Below the pieces are notes generated by a model, which saw only the letters and a program-made list of their open reading frames with translations, was not told the origin of the DNA and made no database searches. The position numbers were made by a program, and so were the translations under genes. Below, piece by piece: positions 54,101-63,864 of a DNA stretch of 64,000 nucleotides (position 1 is the stretch's first letter; every line of letters starts with the position of its first letter). Location of the stretch: positions 179,501 to 243,500 of the forward strand of contig MCFH01000056.1 in NCBI GenBank assembly GCA_002104945.1, read 5' to 3'. The stretch is from Piromyces finnis (lineage: Eukaryota; Neocallimastigomycota; Neocallimastigomycetes; Neocallimastigales; Neocallimastigaceae).

Positions 54101-54618
54101 GTTGAAGTAAACTCTTTGGAAAGTTCATCTGTAGAAACATTAGGATCGTTGAATTTGGCTGAAAGTATTTGGAATTTATTATGACTGAGAATAGATTCCT
54201 TTTCCTCAATACATTTTAATCTATTCCATTTCAGAATTTTCTTAGGAACATTAAAGTCATTAGAAAAATCTTCCATAGGAATAATTTTACCATTAATAAG
54301 AAGTGGCTTATGGTCTGATACAGGATAAAAATTATTTATAAATGATCCTGAGTGAATAAGATCTTTCATCTTCGAATTGATAAGAGCATGGTCAATGTCG
54401 GAAGATTGATCACCTCGAGTCCAAGAGATAGTCGACCCTCTAAGCGGAAGAATTTCCCAATCTCCTAATCCATTAGTTGATAACCAGTTGGATAATTTTA
54501 CTTTAGACATATTAAAATCACCAACAAGAATCGATGGATGGGATGAATGAGTTTGTAACCACAAGCGAACTTCTAACTTTGCATGATCAACATAGATGTT
54601 GTGATGACTATGAGGCAT
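51142..54618 (-). CDS. LINE-B endonuclease C-terminus, RT and zinc-binding domain
   Basis: 1158 codons. Residues 1-130: second half of the APE endonuclease with LVGDFNMSK, DHALINS and SDHKPLL (catalytic Asp/His). RT from about 330: NYKASGPDGIPIEFYK, SIVSIPKKGD, motif A LAFLDLRKAYDSVP, motif B KGVRQGCPLSPILFNLFIN, catalytic FADDIVI. Near the C-terminus is a zf-RVT type module (CPNYCPCCKCGVQSIKHW, then LDC) followed by a long Asn/Ser run encoded by an ATT-type microsatellite, an expansion within an otherwise conserved region. The ATG at 54618 is not the biological start; the endonuclease begins in the upstream frame. Confidence 0.92.
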   Translation of the reverse strand: MPHSHHNIYVDHAKLEVRLWLQTHSSHPSILVGDFNMSKVKLSNWLSTNGLGDWEILPLRGSTISWTRGDQSSDIDHALINSKMKDLIHSGSFINNFYPVSDHKPLLINGKIIPMEDFSNDFNVPKKILKWNRLKCIEEKESILSHNKFQILSAKFNDPNVSTDELSKEFTSTAFSIADELSITSANNVIKSSFHISQQIFNLQKIKMKLYKRFKKERIYDIDEFIKRIKIYRKLIDYIHKRCNEFRKQEYLHWIKTGCEYMKSHNPKKAWKWIKKTAKIGKDSFFIAQPIKNKNGELVVATEEQLEVWHDHFEKLASDPSGVSLDLEHWYEEPMNKRFSLPMLDEWDINQDISIDEVKSAILTTPNYKASGPDGIPIEFYKALVPSSNDSNNATDNNSSGNTTSDNDAHGLNFILKLFNRIWDGDFPNSWNESSIVSIPKKGDLTDCDNYRGISLINNGIKLISKIVTTRISEYGLKNNFIRPEQFGFRKKEESISLFISIQEICRRRQLDNKETYLAFLDLRKAYDSVPIGNILHKLDCLGIRGKSLQFIKNLYLTSKANVKLDGQFSKSFDVKKGVRQGCPLSPILFNLFINDIFRECEDLGVSLGDTRCCGGLFADDIVICAPTRGCLKKMLRRVNEWALYNEMEFGIQKCSTMVIPPESIENQNKRDPTFYLAGQPIPTTDCYTYLGVPFDKNLSLKPVIKVLNNKVLKGLFSVSKFLRNPNIPIPFKKLVLNSQVISRVSYFAPLLGSNKARSRIAQKHVNKGVRWVAGVHKAVSFISLYSISKDLNIPPLSAKCALAQVRCFNKWKNSNCIISYLVNYIPKFRKYTWCKSSRTLDKKLKKHGDVKAVKNFYWKDLKGNSIKAQYYDDNKFIETKDFIKLCYEYPEFAYGFYWLLKARSGYKLDARVAKAAKFGDPVCPNYCPCCKCGVQSIKHWLLDCPTFRDIRIKHYDSIVQLLNFFSQRNSNSPINNNENVNISRDSNNINSNSSNSNNNNSSNSNNRNSNNNNSSNRNNNISNDSNSDDNNSNLDSNLVNDSNSSNNPVNINVYDYSSVCSKIFKFLLGGRSFNNINYNSREWKELCKRQIQSGTNEGTPFLTVTAELLTKIMPFAIGQQWSMFKRFEATSKSVNAEETVRQARRASATNGDHNFVP

Positions 54619-55661
54619 ATAAACATTTCCAATCGAGCATTTGAATCTATTCCAGAGACTAAAAGTCTAAAAGTATAAATAGAAATAATATACTTTCCAG
54701 AGAAGTTTTCAAGTGAGGCTTGACACGAATTGTGAAAACCTAAATATAAACCTCTCATTCCCGGAACTGATTCATCAGCTTTCTTGAAAAAGTGTCTATA
54801 GTTTCGCAAAGTAACACGACAAGGATAATCTGTATTCGAACCAGAACCATTACCAGTTTCTTGGAAACATAAAAATAATGGTTTGAAAATAGCTGTGAAA
54901 TAGCTAATACTATCTCTCTTTTCGTGATTCCACCCATTGGTGTTCCAACTAAGACAAAAAGAAAAGTTATCAGGCTTGTTGGATGAGGAAGAATCGTTGC
55001 TATTATTATTATTATTAAAGTCATCATTATTAATGGATGATGCATCAGAGGAATAAGTAGAACTATTACTAGATGGCTGTGAAACTGAAGAACTATCAAC
55101 TATTGAACTGTTATCAGAGTTGATAGAACAATTAGAATTAATTGTTGAATGTTGAGATTGAAATTGTGTTTGCTGTAGATCTGTAATATTTTCATGATGG
55201 GAAACTTGTTGAAGATCAGATTGTTGATGAGATTGTTGAACTGATTGTTGAAATGATTGTTGAACTGATTGTTGAATAGAATGTTGATGTTTATTAGAAA
55301 CTAAAATTTTACGTTTGAGTGTGGAAAAAGTGTATTTGTGATTCCTTCTACTACGAGCTGAAAAGGAAATTGAGGTAACTGAAAGTTTCTTCTTTAACAT
55401 GTGTAAGATTTTAATACAATCTTTCGATGAACCATGAACCTTGACTAAGAAAAAGTGATCATTGAAAGTCTGAAAATATTTAACACTAATAACTGAATTA
55501 AATTTATCTTCCAGAATAACCTCGAGTTTTTCCCATAGCATATTTACTGACCATGTTCGAATACCACGGATAAAGAAGAAGCGAATATCATCTAAGGGGA
55601 TACCATAAGACCGGGTACCACGTCTGATATAATTCTTATCTTTAATATAAAGGACTGACAT
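54573..55661 (-). CDS. LINE-B N-terminal domain, Q/S-rich linker and endonuclease N-terminus
   Basis: ATG 55661, 362 codons. The first 100 residues match LINE-A's N-terminus in pattern. Then comes a linker with repeated QQS(V/F/H)QQS and Ser/Asn runs, then the APE endonuclease start (LSWNTNGWN, CFQETGN, GMRGLYLGFHNSC). The frame is thrown out by a perfect 8-bp tandem duplication (plus CTAAAAGT at 54659-54666 and 54667-54674). The remaining endonuclease lies in the overlapping frame of the next ORF. The same lesion is in the fragment at 41874-42766. Confidence 0.9.
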   Translation of the reverse strand: MSVLYIKDKNYIRRGTRSYGIPLDDIRFFFIRGIRTWSVNMLWEKLEVILEDKFNSVISVKYFQTFNDHFFLVKVHGSSKDCIKILHMLKKKLSVTSISFSARSRRNHKYTFSTLKRKILVSNKHQHSIQQSVQQSFQQSVQQSHQQSDLQQVSHHENITDLQQTQFQSQHSTINSNCSINSDNSSIVDSSSVSQPSSNSSTYSSDASSINNDDFNNNNNSNDSSSSNKPDNFSFCLSWNTNGWNHEKRDSISYFTAIFKPLFLCFQETGNGSGSNTDYPCRVTLRNYRHFFKKADESVPGMRGLYLGFHNSCQASLENFSGKYIISIYTFRLLVSGIDSNARLEMFICLIVITTSMLIMQS

Positions 55662-56450
55662 GATAATTAATTCTAATTAAAAAATATTGAATATAAAATA
55701 AATACTAATAAAAATTATAAATATAACGTATATGGAAAAAAATCTGTCTCTCTCTCTCTTCTTAAAAGTACTGGATAGTACAAAAATTGTTACGATGCTT
55801 TGTTTAAAGTTTCTTATTTTTTGAATTCTAGTTGTTAATTTTTTTTTAAAAATTCTAGTTTTGGTTTGTTGTTAGTAAATTCGATTCGCTTTTTGACACT
55901 AAACTTGTTTGACTTTACTTTTCATTAAATATTTAAATTGGTAAAAAATTTGAATCAAGAATGTTGACACCAGAAAGCTTGTGAATAGTATTTTTACATG
56001 ATGTAGAGTGAATCAGTCTCTTACAAGAAACAATACAACAATAGCTACATGAATATAAAAATACAATGCAAATGCTAAAGTTGACTACATTGGATTCTTA
56101 CAAGAGAAGAGTAGTACTACATGAATACATGAATAAGAGAAAAAATACAGCAACAAAATGTATTACTCTTCTAATTAAATACTATACAAACTTACCTGAA
56201 TATCAAACATTCAACTTATTCATCAAATACTTAAATTCGATGAATAAAATGTTTTTTAATTGCTCAGTACCATGAGCTTAGTCCTAATAATTTTCCCTTA
56301 AGACTAACCAAGCATCCATTGCGCAATACTTGGATTTAATTCTTTCTACTCTCTCAGTACCATGAGCATGAGTAGACCCCCTTGAGAAACTACATTTATT
56401 AAATAAATGAAGGCACGTTCCCAAGGGGGAATTCTAAGATCAATGGGAGA
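55662..56450 (-). other. LINE-B 5' UTR
   Basis: Non-coding, with two palindromic CTCAGTACCATGAG motifs (about 56260 and 56355) and a segment shared with the LINE-A 5' region. A TCTCTCTC run lies at 55745. It probably holds an internal promoter, as in other LINEs (inference). Confidence 0.65.
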
Positions 56451-56889
56451 TTTTTTTTTTTAACCATAAACATTGTGTATAAACTCTAAAAAAAAGGGAC
56501 TTGTTCCTAAGTCTATACTTTTCATATTTTATAAAAAATAAAAAGCATTTTTGATAATGACATAAAAATTTCAAAAGGATGATTTAATTAAAAAATAATT
56601 ATAACATTACATTATTTATAATTATATTTATAATCAAATATTTTAATAAATCACTTTTTCTTCTAAAACAACAATTAAACAATTCTAATTAAATAAAAAG
56701 CTATATTTGATACATATATTTTTTAATTTATCCTTTATTAAATATATCTTTTTTTTTAATATACAAATTTATTATTATATAAATAAAAAAGGGTATATAT
56801 ATATTACATTTTATTTAAACTTTATATTATAATTTGTATTCAATATAAAATGGATATTATTAAACTTATTAAAAATTTCATGGATCAAA
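56451..56889. other. T11 junction and AT-rich intergenic stretch
   Basis: The T-run 56451-56461 directly precedes LINE-B on the minus strand and looks like the A-tail of a further LINE or the target A-tract. The remainder is AT-rich and is probably the 3' flank of the gene to the right. No ORF. Confidence 0.45.
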
Positions 56890-59800
56890 TTAATTGGATG
56901 GTGTGACTTTTTTATCTTCATCTTCAATGAATACATAGGTATTATCATTATCACTAGATTTTTCATATTCATTTATGATATCTTCAGTAAGTTCACAATT
57001 AATACATTTTGGATTATCAGGTAAAATTATATAATCAGTCTTTTTAGTATATTTAAAATGTCTATCTTTACTATCATTTTCTAATTTCTTTGGTGTAACT
57101 GTTTTTTCACCTATATTAATAATATTTTTTCTCTGAAATATCAGTTTTTAATAGCTTTGCCTTTAAAAAGTATTTATTATAATTATTTCCATTATTTGTT
57201 TTAAATACATTAAATGCTTTATTATCATCTGTATCTGGACAAAGTTTAACTTGTGTTTCATTTAATTTATCTTTAATAAGTATACCTGCAGAAGTACAAC
57301 TGTCTTCAATACTCTTGCTTTCACATGAAATATTTACTCCTGATTCTGTACATTTAATGTAACTATCCGTAACATTAACATTTACAAAGTAACCAATATT
57401 ACTTTGTAGATTACAATCAACATTGTTTGTTATTTTATTATTACTACATTCATAAAGTGATTTGTTTACTAAATAATAACCTTCTTTACAATTACTTCTG
57501 GCAATTGGATTTTTGTTACTAGGTTCACATCCTCTTACTTCATTAGTGGTACATGTCTCAGTTAAAATGGAACAATTATAAATAATACTACCTACCTTAC
57601 ATGGTAATTCTTTTTTACTTGTATCACTATCAATACAAGTAGTACCTTGATATTGTTTAGCATAATATTTACCAACTTCAATAATAATATCATTATTGTT
57701 GTTATTATTTTCTGTTAATTTAAATTGATCTGGATAATTCAGTTCTTCATCTTTATTCACTGATATACTAATATATTTATTTTCATCAGACATAAAATCA
57801 ATTGGAGAAGTGTTGTTACAATATTTCAATCCAGAATTATATATAACTGTATATTTATTATCAACATCACAATTATCTTTGGTAATATCATTGTTGGATT
57901 TACATTCATTATTATTACATTTAATTACAGTATCAGTAGAGTATTTATTGAAATAATAACCGTTTGTCACAATAATATCATTACATTCACCATTTAAACA
58001 TTGAATAATTTTTTTAGATGATGCATTATTACCAGCATTTAAAAAATAACCTTCAATAGCTTTACATTCAGTACATTCGTTTTCGTTACATTTAATTAAT
58101 TTAGTTTTATCTGCAGCATCCAAATATGTATCACCATCATTAGCTTCATTAGTTTGAATTGCACATTGAATATTATTACATAGAATTAATTTTTTTGTAT
58201 CCTTAGTACCTGCAATAGCTCCTGCATTTATATAATATCCTTCTGTAGAATATGTTTCAGCTACTGTACAATTATTCTAATTACAATTAATTAACTTTTT
58301 GGAATCAATACCACTAGCAGCAGCATTAATATAATAACCTTTATTTGAATTAATTTCATCGACAACACAGGCTGTTTCATTACAATTGATTAATTTTTTA
58401 GCATCAGCTGCATTTATATAATATCCTATAACTGAATCCTTTTCATTATCAACATTACATGAATCATTTGTACAGCTGATCAATTTTTTACTATTAGCAG
58501 CATTAACATAAACTCCAAGATTAGCATCACTTGTTTGAACTGAACATTGAATATCATCACATAAAATTAGTTTCTTAGTGTCTTTAGTACCTTCAGTAAC
58601 ACCTGCATTGATATAATATCCTTCTGTAGAATCTGTTTCAGCAATAGCACATTCATTATCATCACATTTAATTAACTTTTTAGAATCTTTGCCACTGGCA
58701 GCAGCGTTAACGTAATATCCTCCATTTGAGTCTTTAGTAGCTAATATACATCCATTATTATTAGTACATTCTATTAATTTTTTGTTATTATCTTTTGTAG
58801 CAGCTGCATTTATATAAAAACCAATAGCTGAATTATTTATATTATCAAATGAACAATTGCTCTCTTCACAAACAATTAATTTGTTGATATTAGCAGCATT
58901 AATATAAACACCATTCTTTGGTGAAGGTATTTCATAGTATTTTGTAGTACTTGTTGAATTAAATAGGTATAATTTATTGTTCAAAGCATAATATCCATTT
59001 TTACAATTTTTGTGGGTAATTTCTTCTGTTGGAATACAAATTTTTACAATAGAAGATCCTTCATTATTACAGTTATCAGTACAAGTATTGCCAGAATTAC
59101 TATCATCATTTTCATCATTACTCACTAATATATTTTATAAAATATATATCAAAATATTAAAATAAATAATTAAAAAAATTTTTTTTTTTTTTTGAAATTT
59201 AAATTACTTACTTTTAGAAGATATACATTCATTTCCTTCAACACAAATAATCATCTTAGAAGGATCGGAAGCATCTGTAAAGTATTGTGTTCCTTTAATT
59301 TCTTCACCTCTTTCACATCCATTTTTATTACAAATAATAATTCTCTTAGCATCAGAACCATCAATAAAATATAATATTTCATTGGGTTTTGAATCGGATA
59401 AATAACTAATAGATTCACATCCTGTAGAATCAGTACACCTAAGAATATTTCCGTGTTTAGATCCATCAATAAAGAAAAGATTTTCTTTGTTATTTACTTC
59501 TTCTGAAATATCTTTCTCAGTACAGACGCTTTGGTTATCTTCTGATTCACATAAAATAAGTGTTTTATTTTCGGTATCACTAGATGAAATATAAGCATAG
59601 GGTTGACTTTCTGGATTAACTAATATAGCACAACTAGAATCGCTACATATTATTAATTCTTGACTATCATTAACATAGTAATTAGGTTCAGATGATTCAG
59701 GAGCTGGAATAAATGTACAACCTGAATCAACACAATGAAGAATACCAGTACTTTTGTAGAAATTTGTTGGTGCTTTATCAGTACCTTTATGTGGAATATA

Positions 59801-62575
59801 TATACATTCAAATTCTTTTTTTTTAATAGTATTTTCATTTTCAATTTCAATTTTATTTTCACTTTCATTTTCACTTTCAATTTCACTTTTATTTTCACTT
59901 TTATTTTCATTTTCGTCTACAATTTTTGTAATTTCTTCTTTACTAGCCTCATCAAGATAACGTAATGATCTTCTCATATCTGAATATCTATAAATATAAC
60001 AGAAAATAATATTATCAGAACTAGATCCATCAATGAAAAAGCCTGAAGATGGTGCTGTACTGGAACTACATTGTTTACTATCTTCACAAGTAATAAGTTT
60101 AGTGGTTTCATTCTTAGGACTACCTTGATCAATTATATAATTAGGATTGGAAATACCATACATCAATTTACAATTTCCATCACAATAAATTAATGGTTTT
60201 TCGTCATCAGCACTGAGGTAATAACCATTAGATGCATATAAAATTTCAGTACATTTTCCATCAATACAATTAATTAGACTATTACTTGAATTATTATCTT
60301 TTGCATTCAAATAATATCCTTCTCTAATATTAGATGTTTTGTTACATTCATTAACTATTGAACCAATACAGTGAATAAGTTCATTATATGTACCTTCATT
60401 ATTTTTAATACCACTGACATAATAACCTTGTTGGATTTTATCTGTTCCTATGTTCTTTTGACATTTACCACCAGATGAACAATTATATAACACTTTATTA
60501 GAATCGTCAAAGTATACTGAATTACTAAATTGATCACAGCCACTTTCATCATTACAAATATAAATTAATAAACCATAGGTAGCGGTATCATCGACCTTAT
60601 AATTTATTTCATCATTTGTTGCAAGAATGTAAATTCCTTCCTCTTGTTTTTGACAACCATTATCAACAGATTTATATAATACACTTTCATTTGTAATACA
60701 ATAGTAATCTTCTTTAATTTCTCCAGAATTACATAATTCACCAGATTCTACACTTGTACATAATGGTATACCTAATCATATAATTATTATTAACATTGTC
60801 AATAAATTTTAATTTTAACAACTAATTCCGTTTTTAAAAAATGTTTAAAATTTAAGAGTAATAATTTAAGATTTTTTATTTTTTTATATAGATATAATAC
60901 ATACTAGCACTGGTAAGATCTATTTTTATTAAATAAAAATTTTTTATTTTTAATTTTTAAATTTTTATTGATATGAAACAAAATATAATAAATATTTATA
61001 TTTAATATATTGTTTAAATAATTAATAAGTGAATTACAATTACCTTCATTCGGTGCATATATGTTTGGATTATATTTATTAGATATGGCATAACCTTTTT
61101 CTATTTCTATTTTTAATAAGTATAATAATTAAAATAGTTCATATATTTTAAGTATTTGTTTTAATAAATTTGTAAATTATAAATATCTATTTTATAAATT
61201 AATATTTAATTTTTATATAATTATAATTTTACCATCATATTTTGCATCTATTGTTTGGTTCTTGGATTTACAAATACCATTAACACAATCTAAGTATTTT
61301 TCACTTGAATCAGGGGAACAAAAATCTTCCTTTCTTGTTATTAATCTTAAATAATCAGTACTACAATGATCAGTTTCTTTTATATAATATATATATATAT
61401 ATTTTAATATTTTATTTTTAATAATTTAAATAAAAATAATTTAGTATTTAATTTTTAATGAAATTTTATTAATTATTATTTGATATTTTCATTATCAAAA
61501 AATTCAATTTATATTATTTCATTTTTTTAAAAAATATACCATTAAATGTTGAATCAAAAAGTACATAATTTGAACCCAATTTTACTACATAAAAGTTTGC
61601 TTCATCATCCCAACTGAAAATGCTGACCTTCTCACCAGATTCATAATAATAAGGATTATGAGAAATTAAATATCTATTTTCATTTAGATCATAAGTCATA
61701 GGAAATTGTCTATAGAAAAATGTTTGTTTTCCACTAAAATGGCCCATATTAATAAGGATCTTATCACCATCTTTTTCTAGTGTACCAGAAGAAAAATTTG
61801 GAGGGACGCTTTTTGATATTTTAGAAATATTTACTAATTTACACCCTTTAGATTTTTCACATTGAATAAAAAAGCCAGGTGGTCCAACGAAATAACCAGT
61901 TTCATCTACAAATTCACAACTTGGATTTTCATTAACATACTTGAAATTGACGATTTTTACACTATTTCCATCCTTTGGCTCACTTGAAATCATTGGGATA
62001 TATCCTTCATTACATTTCTTACCTTTAATTTTTTTTTTTACATTGCAAATATCAAATTAAAAAAAGTTTTAAATTTAAATTACAAATTTTTAAAAAATAA
62101 AAAAAAATAATTTTGATTATATTAATATATATATACTTTTTATTTAATAATAACATACATTCATCATTTGGTATACAATTTCCGTCTTCTGATTCTCTAA
62201 AGATACATTCCCCTATAAATAAAATTTAATTTCAATTAATTAGTTGTAATAGTAATATTCATCATTAATAATAGTAAAATATTTTTACCTTTTTCTATTA
62301 TAGTAGTATCAATATTATCCCCATTATTAATATTAGTATTTAATATTTCTTCTTTTCTAGCTCCTAAGAAATTAATGGCATTTCCATCAACTAAATATAT
62401 AGATTTAATTTTTTTTTTTTTTTCAAAAAAAAAATAAATTTTATTTTTTATATATAACTATATCAAATAAAAAAATTATATATATTTATAAATCTTTATT
62501 TTTGATATTATTTATTATAAATTTACCTGAAATTGCAAAAATATTATAAATATACAGTAGAATAAGCAAACTGGT
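56890..62575 (-). pseudogene. Scaffoldin-like secreted Cys-rich repeat protein gene, eight exons
   Basis: By reading frame and splice signals, exons on the minus strand are 62575-62527, 62390-62289, 62212-62159, 62022-61540, 61376-61233, 61100-61044, 60771-59212 and 59124-56890. All seven introns are GT-AG, 76-272 bp and phase 1, and every internal exon is a multiple of three. Exon 1 encodes a signal-peptide core (LLILLYIYNIFAIS). Exons 7 and 8 encode more than 20 repeats of the form GYYINA-(n)-KKLI-x-C-(4)-C, about 25-35 residues each, with an acidic Glu/Asn/Ser-rich spacer in exon 7. From memory, such repeats typify anaerobic-fungal scaffoldins, which display dockerin-bearing enzymes at the cell surface; this is inference. 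Lesions: TAG at 58274-58276, a frame change in an A-run near 57128, and no start codon (TGA directly upstream of exon 1). It is either a recent pseudogene or has sequence errors. Confidence 0.75.
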
Positions 62576-62751
62576 TCAATTTTTTTTTATATATTTACAT
62601 ATTAAATATAATATATTATTAAATAATAAATATTAGTATTATATTTTTATTACATTTTTTTTATTACCAAAAAAAATTTTATTTCATTTAATATTTATAT
62701 TCCTTTTGATATATAATATTAATTATAAATAAAAAATCCACTGTTAGAATA

Positions 62752-63045
62752 TGTGAAACGTTATGTCACATGTATTCAAATGTATTGAAATGTATTAAAA
62801 CGTATTTATATATATTGTATTTGATTATATGTTTAAGCCACAATGTAAATGTATAAATACATGTAGTTTGAGAAGAATGTAACGCAAGTAGTTCTTTATC
62901 ATAAAATATATTAATAAAGTTGACATAATTATAAACCTAAATTAAACAACTCTTAATAGATTAAGAGTCTCAAGACTCTCAAGAGAGAATCTCATTAATT
63001 CTCAAATGATTTTCTGAAAGATGAATCAAACCGCCGGATATGACA
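62752..63045 (+). repeat. Possible Copia-type LTR upstream of the scaffoldin-like gene
   Basis: Runs from TGTTAGAATATG to GGATATGACA (294 bp), less AT-rich than its flanks, with two TATA-like boxes (GTATTTATATA, TGTATAAATAC). The TGTTAG...ACA form is typical of short Copia LTRs. No second copy, target duplication or clear primer site is visible, so the orientation and the call are tentative. Confidence 0.35.
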
Positions 63046-63864
63046 TTTTGTCATAGGAGAAAACTGTAGGAAATTCTAACTATCAGAACTAAATTATTTA
63101 ATCTGAAATTTTCTATGTTTGATAAAATTATCTTGAGATCTAAAATTTGAGATTTCAAAATTTTAAGATTGAAATATTATTTTCGCCATAAATAAAAGAT
63201 TCGAAGTAACTTAATATAGAAAATAAGGAAATAATCAATCTGATAAATAAAACATAGAAAGTAGTATATTTTCTAATATGATATAAGTTAATCTACAATG
63301 ATAGAATTCAAACATTAAATTTCCGAAAAACTAGTAAATTATTAAAATTTAAATTATTTTGAATTCAATAAACTCAGAAAATATACAAATCAAATTAAAT
63401 ATAAATAAATAGCTTAAACCCCCCAAGGAACAATACCTATATCACTATATTGATTTGATAACTTTGTAGCTTAAAACAAATCGTCAATAGTAAACTACAA
63501 AAAGCTTTCAGTAAATTTAATATTCCTTGAATATAGACATAATATCAATAGTAACAAAACTTCTATTCTCAAGAAGATATGATATAGTAGTATTAATATT
63601 AAGAATATAATATGTGAAATTTGAATAAATAAGTTCCTTAAGCTTAGATTATTTATCAGGATAATTTTAAAATTTATGTAACAAAAAGAATATTTCCTAG
63701 CATTCCATATTACTTCTATAATAAAGCAAAATTTTATAAAGATCTCTACATCCATTATCTAAAGAAAGGATATGAGAACACAATTATGAAAATTAGTATT
63801 TATCAATTATGATATATATTGAAAATTGTAATATGTAATATCTCCAATATGGATCTTAACACTG
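63046..63864. other. AT-rich stretch, nothing recognised
   Basis: No credible ORF or RNA gene. If 62752-63045 is a 5' LTR, this would be its leader. TATGACATTTTGTCATA at the left edge is a perfect short palindrome. Confidence 0.35.

Larger units (their letters stand above)
50883..56450 (-). mobile_element. LINE-B, near full-length APE-type non-LTR retrotransposon
   Basis: It has a 5' UTR of about 790 nt, a coding region in two frames and a 3' UTR ending in A19 (T-run 50883-50901). Domain order is N-terminal domain, Gln/Ser-rich linker, APE endonuclease, RT and zinc-binding C-terminus. The only coding lesion seen is an 8-bp tandem duplication in the endonuclease. Its 3' tail abuts the start of LINE-A and its 5' end abuts a T-run at 56451. 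Confidence 0.93.

Noticed and set aside
56066-56275. 69-codon plus-strand ORF in the LINE-B 5' UTR
   Set aside because: It includes the conserved UTR palindrome, has no counterpart in LINE-A and looks like chance.
59735-59965. 76-codon Phe-rich plus-strand ORF
   Set aside because: It is the complement of the Glu/Asn/Lys spacer in exon 7 of the scaffoldin-like gene.
61514-61539. Direct C-terminus of the 61993-61514 ORF as a short separate gene
   Set aside because: The last residues are read from an intron; a GT donor at 61539 and phase match with the next exon indicate splicing.
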